Positions 58,640 to 64,000 of a DNA stretch of 64,000 bases are shown here, one piece after another. The first letter of the stretch is position 1. Each line of letters opens with the position of its first letter. Under the pieces are notes generated by a model. The model searched no databases. It had not been told where the DNA came from and saw only the letters and a program-made list of their open reading frames with translations. The DNA is from Phocoena phocoena (lineage: Eukaryota; Chordata; Mammalia; Artiodactyla; Phocoenidae). The translations under genes were made by a program, and so were the position numbers. The stretch lies in contig NC_089220.1 of the NCBI RefSeq assembly GCF_963924675.1, positions 48,246,639-48,310,638 of the forward strand, in the 5' to 3' direction.

Positions 58640-58890
58640 CATCTGAGTACCTACTATGTACCAGGCAGGCACTCACAAATCACACGCAAAAGCAAAAACC
58701 AAATAAAACACAACAAATAAACAATAACAACAAATACCCTGAGTATGTACTATTAACCCTTCTTTACAGTGAAGAAAGCAAGGTTCACAACAACGTACCA
58801 GCTGAAGGAGTGAGAACCAGTGGTAGGATTCAAAGGCAGATCTGCCTGACTCTCGAAGCCTGCATTCTTTTCACTCCACCATGCTGTTTT
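58640..58890 (-). mobile_element. MIR SINE, antisense, with A/C-rich insertion
   Basis: GTACCTACTATGTACCAGGC at the left and GGATTCAAAGGCAGATCTGCC / TTCTTTTCACTCCACCATGC at the right are MIR reverse complement. An A/C-rich simple stretch (about 58680-58735) separates them. Confidence 0.65.
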
Positions 58891-59700
58891 CTGCTACCCA
58901 CAGTTGTCTCTGAAGAGGCTTTGTGCTTTGACTATAGAGCTTTTATACTTACAAGTTGAGCCTGCCTTCTGAAGTAGGCTAAAAAAGTCAGCCAACCAAA
59001 TGCATTCACTACGAGCCCACCATGAGGCCCAGGACCAACCAGGAGTCGTGTTTCCACTCTGCCGTTGGCCATATGGCAGAAAAAAACACACACACACACA
59101 CACGCAATTAAAATTTCAGTGTTGGTTGACTCCCTCAGAAGCCTCCGAACACTGTGGACAAAAGTAGTATGTCTTTTAATATTCCATTTGGCCAGAAGAA
59201 GAGGAAATAGTCCCATTTTACAGGACAGGAACTTTTTCATCTTTTTCTTAAACCTCCTGCCATCGTAGTTACGGATCTGCCGTTACTCATTCATGTTGTG
59301 CTTCAAGCTGGAATTTGATAATTAAGGGAATGTTTGGGGCTGTGCAGAAAATAGGCATCTCTTGTTTGATGTTTTCTGAAAGAGAGCGGGGGGCCTCCGG
59401 ACTCCCCTGTGTCTATGAGCCAAGGTTTCATTTTCTGACTCTTTTGTGAAACACACAGGGAGGAGTAAAGCAGATTGTCTACACATTCTCACACAAAGCA
59501 GGGTGTTGGCATTATCTAGTGAATCCAGCCCGTAGCTGAGTAAGTACCGGAGCGTGAGCCCCATCCTCATTCATACAGCCTGGACTCCCAACTTTCCATT
59601 TCATTTAATGACAGGCAGCTTGATCACAGAGATCCAGTTAGGGGCATTCGGGATCCAAGATGCACCCGAGATCTCCTCTCTGGGAAGATTATCTTTACAT
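58891..59700. other. Mostly unassigned stretch with a short (CA)n
   Basis: An (AC)n tract lies at 59086-59104. The remainder shows no repeat family. Opposed frames at 59322-59837 on both strands are partly produced by the inverted repeat at 59701. Confidence 0.4.
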
Positions 59701-59749
59701 ATGGTTCCAGTTCCCGTATGTCTCCTAGACATACGGGAACTGGAACCAT
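59701..59749. repeat. Perfect 23-bp inverted repeat with 3-bp spacer
   Basis: The left arm 59701-59723 begins ATGGTTCCAGTTCCCGTATG and ends TCT. The spacer is CCT (59724-59726). The right arm 59727-59749 is the exact reverse complement of all 23 bases. Pairing stops sharply at both outer ends, although ACAT (59697-59700) and ATGT (59755-59758) could extend a stem across a bulge. No TSD or transposon terminus is seen. Confidence 0.97.
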
Positions 59750-61199
59750 GGAATATGTGGTGTGACTTGTTTTGCCCACAGGTTTGATGAAATTCAATGG
59801 ATTTGTCAGAGGAGCTCCATGGTTTCAACACCAGCACTATTTCGCCTCTTAGTCATCACACAGGTTTAGTTTCATAAGTATGCTCAGAAAATTTGACTTT
59901 TTTTTCTTTAGTACCTAAAGATTCTTATCTCTGAAAATGCACTGCTACCCCACAAATTTTGAGAAGACAAATCAATTTCATAAGGTGACATTAAAAAAAA
60001 ACAAAACTAGAGCTCTTCACAATTGAGAATAATGATACATGAGGAAGCATATACACTTTCCATGGCATATTTAGCGTTTAAAACCTACACTTTAAGAATG
60101 AGTGTCTAAATATGACCTTTTTATTATTTTTACTCCACTATAATCAGTTCTTTCTTTTGAAAATTATCTCCTTTCATTGTAAAAATGCAAGACAAAACCT
60201 TTTATCAACGATCACTTATTGCTTAACCACATTTTCTGTTGGAGACACAGCTTAATTTTTAAATTTTAAATTTTTAAATTTTTAAATTTTTAAATTTATG
60301 CTAGGATATTAAACCCTCCTACATATCCTGCCAAAGACATCTCACAATCTCATTTCTAATCCGTTAGACCTATTTACTGCACTTGTATGTATCATTCACA
60401 AATATGAACAAGCCATGGCCATAGACTCTAATCAGAGGACCCATTGCTCAAGAAAATCAAAGAATAAAAATCAAGTTCTGATTTCACTATTTCGTCCATC
60501 CACAGCATAGGCAGGTAAGGAAACAACCTGGCAACACTTTTACATGTTGTCCATCACTGAGGCTAATATGCACCTTGACCTATAGATGAATAAAATCTAT
60601 ATAAACATAAAATCCACATATACACTGGTATCCGAGTCTAGACAAGTTAAACCCGCCACACTCTTTTGAGAAAGAATGCAACTTTAGGATAAGACCCACT
60701 GGTAAATGATAGCTGTTTCTGAGGTTATCCTGAAAGCAGCTGCACAGAGCAGAGGGAGGAAGACACCTTTTTTTTTTAATGGTAAATACTGCCCCTCACA
60801 TACGCAATTCCAGCCTTTGTTGGCAAATTCTGAGTACAAAAGGATTTAACCCCCCAAACAAACAAACAAAAAGCCAAATCACAGTCCTTATGCTGCAAGA
60901 TAGAAGCTACCCCAGTGCAATGTGTAAGAAAGATAATGCAATTAACATTTTACACTCCTCTAACAAGACTGCAACGTTCAGATGATCAGCCCACAGCTTC
61001 ACAGCCCCAACTGATTTCAACTGGGCTCTGCTTTCCTTCCAAGAGAACTGCAAACAGCTTCTTAACATTTAGCGTGTTTTCCTGATGAGTCACCGAAGCT
61101 AAGCACTAATGAGGATTATATTTTTCAAATCAAGGTGTCATGAATTTGGTCCTTCTCAAAATCCCTGCTAACACAACCCATCCTGACCATTTCCCCCCA
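59750..61199. other. Long AT-rich stretch without recognised gene
   Basis: About 1.4 kb of AT-rich sequence. Contains the 8-bp tandem at 60254-60297; otherwise nothing recognised. Confidence 0.4.
60254..60297. repeat. AAATTTTT tandem repeat
   Basis: Roughly five copies of an 8-bp unit (AAATTTTT) with one short copy. The TTTAAA parts make it self-complementary. Confidence 0.9.
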
Positions 61200-61560
61200 T
61201 CCCCGGAACAATGTGTCTTTCTTCCCCCTCGAAATCTGCCCTTACAACCGCAGGCGAGGGTCATTTTTCTCTTAGCGAGGAGCAACACGAAAAGTGTTTC
61301 CTTTACCTTGGCTCCCGAGGCTGGTCCGAGACGAGTGGCTTTCCTCCTCCCTCCGAGCCGCTGTGTGCAGGCGAGCTCCGGCGCAGCCCGCCCAGCCCAG
61401 CCCAGCCCCGCAGTAGTAGGAGCTGCCCACGGCGCGGCAGCCGCTGTGTGTATGTGTAGCAGCGGCTCCTGCAGCCCAGGGACTAGTCCCCACCCAGCTT
61501 TGTCTTCAGTCATCGGTCTTTCTACAGGAAGCAGCGCATCTCCCACTTCCTCCTCTTGCT
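61200..61560 (-). promoter_or_regulatory. Candidate promoter and first exon (minus strand)
   Basis: This is the most CpG-dense single-copy block in the window; I hand-count about 15 CpG between 61301 and 61480. On the minus strand it holds a GC box (GGGCGGGC at 61386-61393), a GGGCT tandem, and an ETS-like GAGGAAGTG (61544-61552), with an ACAGGAAGC on the plus strand nearby (61524-61532). A consensus splice donor CAAG|GTAAAG puts an exon end at 61307. There is no TATA box. A start codon at 61546 would give a low-complexity Ala/Gly-rich product, so a 5'-untranslated exon is more likely. Gene not identified; it could also be only a CpG island or enhancer. Confidence 0.5.
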
Positions 61561-62289
61561 AGCTGTGAGCTGCTTACTTCTTTCCCTCTCCTTCCATTTC
61601 AGGGCTCACGGGAACCCTTTCCTCTTCTCTTGGGCTACCGACGCCAATGTGACTACAATCCCCTTTTCCCCTTTGTTCCAAGACCCTTTGGGGCCGTCTG
61701 TTCCTTCCTTCCCCTTACTCCCTCATTCTCTCGGCCCCCTTCCCCACAGAGTCTGCCTTCTCAGCCTGAACTTGGTCTGTTGTTGCTGCTGTTGTTTTGG
61801 GGGGTCCCCAGCCCCTGGCTAGGTTCTGCCCCTGAGGTCCAGCAGCAGCCTCCATGGCACCTCCTGATTTACTGCGGTCCCTTATCAAGGCAGCGAGCTG
61901 GGAGCTTGCAGCTTCTTGTTGCAGCATTTTTCTCTGTGGCCAACATTCCCGATGCTTCATTTCTCCAAGGTTCCACTACCACTGAGATCTCGCTTAACCC
62001 ACGTGCTCAGAAAAGAATGGCCCTGATAAGTATTCTTGTGGGGCATAGGAGCTAAACCAAGTCCTGCACTGCTACCCGTGGCCTAATAGTGAAGACATAT
62101 TCCCTGAAAGATTCTCAGTGGTGGGGAGTAGCAAGGTAGAGCTGAACGCTGGATCTTCTCACCCCAGAAACAGAGCCCTCTCCCCCTCCACCCCACACTA
62201 GCAGGGCTAAAAGAACCCTCGTCATCTTCTTGTCCTTTCCCTTCACTTTAGGAGGTGGTGCAGTGTTAGGAATAAGGGTAGAGACTGAA
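61561..62289. other. Moderately GC-rich flank of the candidate promoter
   Basis: Pyrimidine-rich on the plus strand (61570-61780), with an 88-codon and a 141-codon frame that look like low-complexity chance frames. It may be part of the upstream promoter region of the putative minus-strand gene. Confidence 0.35.
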
Positions 62290-62515
62290 GGCCAATCTGC
62301 CCACCGGTATTTGAGTCCAAGCGGTCATTACTGATTTACGAACTTGGGCAAATTAACTTCTACATGCCTCGATTTCCTCATCTGCGAAATGGAGGCGATT
62401 ATAGTCATACCCCATAGCAGAAATCTGAGGATTAAATGAAATGGTGCACAAAATGATAATAATCGTTCCTGAAACACAGGATTCGTTCCATACCTATTAG
62501 CTCCTATTAGTTTTA
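62290..62515 (+). mobile_element. MIR SINE
   Basis: MIR order: TTTGAGTCCAAGCGGTC, TTACTGATTTACGAACTTGGGC, AATTAACTTCTACATGCCTCG, TTTCCTCATCTGCGAAATGG, then AGGATTAAATGAAATGGTGC. Confidence 0.85.
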
Positions 62516-62830
62516 GAGGACATCGACGCTCAGAGACGGTGAGTGACTCTCTCAGTCGGCAGCCAAACCAGGACCAGTACTTGGTTTCCCGATTCCCCAC
62601 AGTGGGATATTCACCACTAAACCTCAATGCTCTCGGGACTCTGAAGTTATTCGGCCTGTGAGTCATTCTTCCCCACTATGAACACAAGGTGCTTTGGGGA
62701 AGCTACAGATTAAACCCAGGCTGAGGGTGGGGCTCGGGGGAATCCTTCTTGTGACCAGGCAACACCATGAAGAAACCTCTCCTCAAGAATCAGTGCCTGG
62801 CAAGCTAATCTTCCTGGGCAACAGTTAATT
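62516..62830. other. Unassigned stretch
   Basis: Mixed composition, nothing recognised. Confidence 0.4.
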
Positions 62831-63075
62831 CCCGGCTCTATTTTTTTTTTTTTTTTTTTTTTTTTTTGCGGTACGCGGGCCTCTCACTGTTGTGGCCTCT
62901 CCCGCTGCGGAACACAGGCTCCGGACACGCAGGCTCAGCGGCCATGGCTCACGGGCCCAGCCGCTCCGCGGCATGTGGGATCTTCCCGGACCGGGGCACG
63001 AACCCGTGTCCCCTGCAACGGCAGGCGGACTCTCAACCAGTGCGCCACCAGGGAAGCCCCCCAGCTCTATTTTTA
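62831..63075 (-). mobile_element. Short-type CHR SINE, complete
   Basis: The SINE lies on the minus strand at about 62846-63059, with a 28-T tail complement. The TSD CCC(G/A)GCTCTATTTTT occurs at 62831 and 63060 with one mismatch. It is among the cleanest copies in the window. Confidence 0.96.
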
Positions 63076-63335
63076 AATCCAGGCTTGCCTTACCCCTCCA
63101 GCAAGTAAACTAACAAGAAATGTTGGACATCTAAGGCAGATGCAGGATAACTCTATCATCAGGGAAGTCACCAGGTGAGCCTTCCTAACCCACCTCGAGG
63201 ACTACATCACATTAGCCTGGAAGGTACAGAATTTAATTTCTATGGAATGTTCTGAGACAGTGCCCAGGATACTCTTTGTTTCGCTTTGATGTTCCATAAA
63301 CAGAGCTTGCTTATTTCTTCCTAGAAATCTTTTTT
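63076..63335. other. Unassigned spacer between two SINEs
   Basis: Single-copy-looking DNA without frame or repeat. Confidence 0.4.
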
Positions 63336-63668
63336 CAAAAAGGACCCTGGGGGCTTCCCTGGTGGCGCAGTGGTTAAGAATCCTCCTGCCAATGCAGGGG
63401 ACACGGGTTCGAGCCCTGGCCCGGGAAGATCCCACGTGCCGCGGAGTAATTAAGCCCGTGAGCCACAACTACTGAGCCCGCGTGCCACAACTACTGAAGC
63501 CCGCGTGCCTAGAGCCCGTGCTCCGCAACGAGAGAAGCCACCGCAATGAGAAGCCTGTGCCCCGTAACCAAGAGTAGCCCCCGCTCGCCACAACTAGAGA
63601 AAGCCCACGCGCAGCAAAGATCCAACACAGACAAAAATAAATAAATAAAATTTTAAAAAAGGACCCTG
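63336..63668 (+). mobile_element. Long-type CHR SINE, complete
   Basis: The SINE is at 63350-63654, with TSD (C/A)AAAAAGGACCCTG at 63336-63349 and 63655-63668. Head GGGCTTCCCTGGTGGCGCAG, B box GGTTCGAGCCC, two CACAACTACTGA modules and an AAATAAATAAA-type tail. Confidence 0.96.
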
Positions 63669-64000
63669 ATGTTACCTCACTAACATCAAAAAATTACAAA
63701 GTGGATTGATTCAAGATTTAAAATGGGAAGCTACTTTTGAACCACCAGTAAATAGAACTGTAGTCATGAAAGAGGATTGGATAACGTTCCCACAACCTCC
63801 TACAACCCAATGAAGATCAGACATGGATTACCTCCAAATCAGGAATCTTGGTGCCAAAGGTTACTGGAAGCTTTTAAATGAACAGTTAAATATATATGAT
63901 ATCAAGTCTAAGAAAAATGAGAAGCACAATTATGAATGGTTGGAAAGATTTTGGAAACAAATCTTTGGTTAATTTTAAACTAGTGGCAGATTCTGGCATG
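63669..64000. other. Unassigned stretch at window end
   Basis: AT-rich, no recognised element. Any exon here would need sequence beyond the window to judge. Confidence 0.35.

Noticed and set aside
61140..61562. 140-codon plus-strand and 138-codon minus-strand frames in the CpG-rich block
   Set aside because: Overlapping on both strands, rich in Ala/Gly/Pro/Ser, without a known domain. GC-rich sequence is expected to stay open by chance. A non-coding exon fits better.
1..64000. CRISPR arrays, operons, phage or plasmid features
   Set aside because: No regularly spaced repeats with unique spacers, no ribosome-binding sites with tight gene packing. The repeats present are mammalian interspersed elements.

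Overview
The window is non-coding mammalian DNA, and I infer a cetacean (whale or dolphin). The main evidence is about twenty copies of a tRNA-derived SINE whose head reads GGGCTTCCCTGGTGGCGCAGTGG, with A-box and B-box promoter motifs. I identify this as the CHR family, described from cetaceans, hippopotamuses and ruminants. Many copies are close to one another in sequence and keep readable target-site duplications (TSDs). A fairly recent L1, several older L1s, and MIR, L2, MaLR and hAT fossils complete a standard placental-mammal repeat landscape. I found no complete protein-coding gene, tRNA, rRNA or CRISPR array, and no bacterial-style gene organisation.

Layout. 1-15 kb: CHR SINEs of two length classes, an MLT1-type solo LTR with an intact 5-bp TSD (5893-6366), an L2 tail (3986-4415), a fossil DNA transposon (10243-10880) and antisense L1 tails. 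15-30 kb: L1 3' ends, three with SINEs inside or beside them, two MIRs, and a 63-bp mariner MITE (24927-24989). 30-45 kb: repeat-poor sequence with MIRs, an MLT1-type LTR (37690-38155), a MER5-type hAT element with 8-bp TSDs (38912-39089) and four SINEs. 45.85-50.96 kb: a nearly full-length but dead L1 with a TSD. 51-59 kb: MIR, L2, L1 and LTR fossils. 59.7 kb: a perfect 23-bp inverted repeat with a 3-bp spacer. 61.2-61.6 kb: a CpG-rich block with a GC box, ETS-like sites and a consensus splice donor on the minus strand. This is the best candidate for a promoter and first exon. If real, most of the window to its left would be intron or intergenic sequence of a minus-strand gene that I cannot name.

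No genes here can be said to work together. The relationships visible are between mobile elements: SINEs nested in L1s (giving relative ages), two SINEs carrying extra 3' sequence that looks like read-through transduction, and microsatellites that arose twice at the same point of the L1 3' end. Repeat family names come from my memory of consensus sequences, not from a database search.
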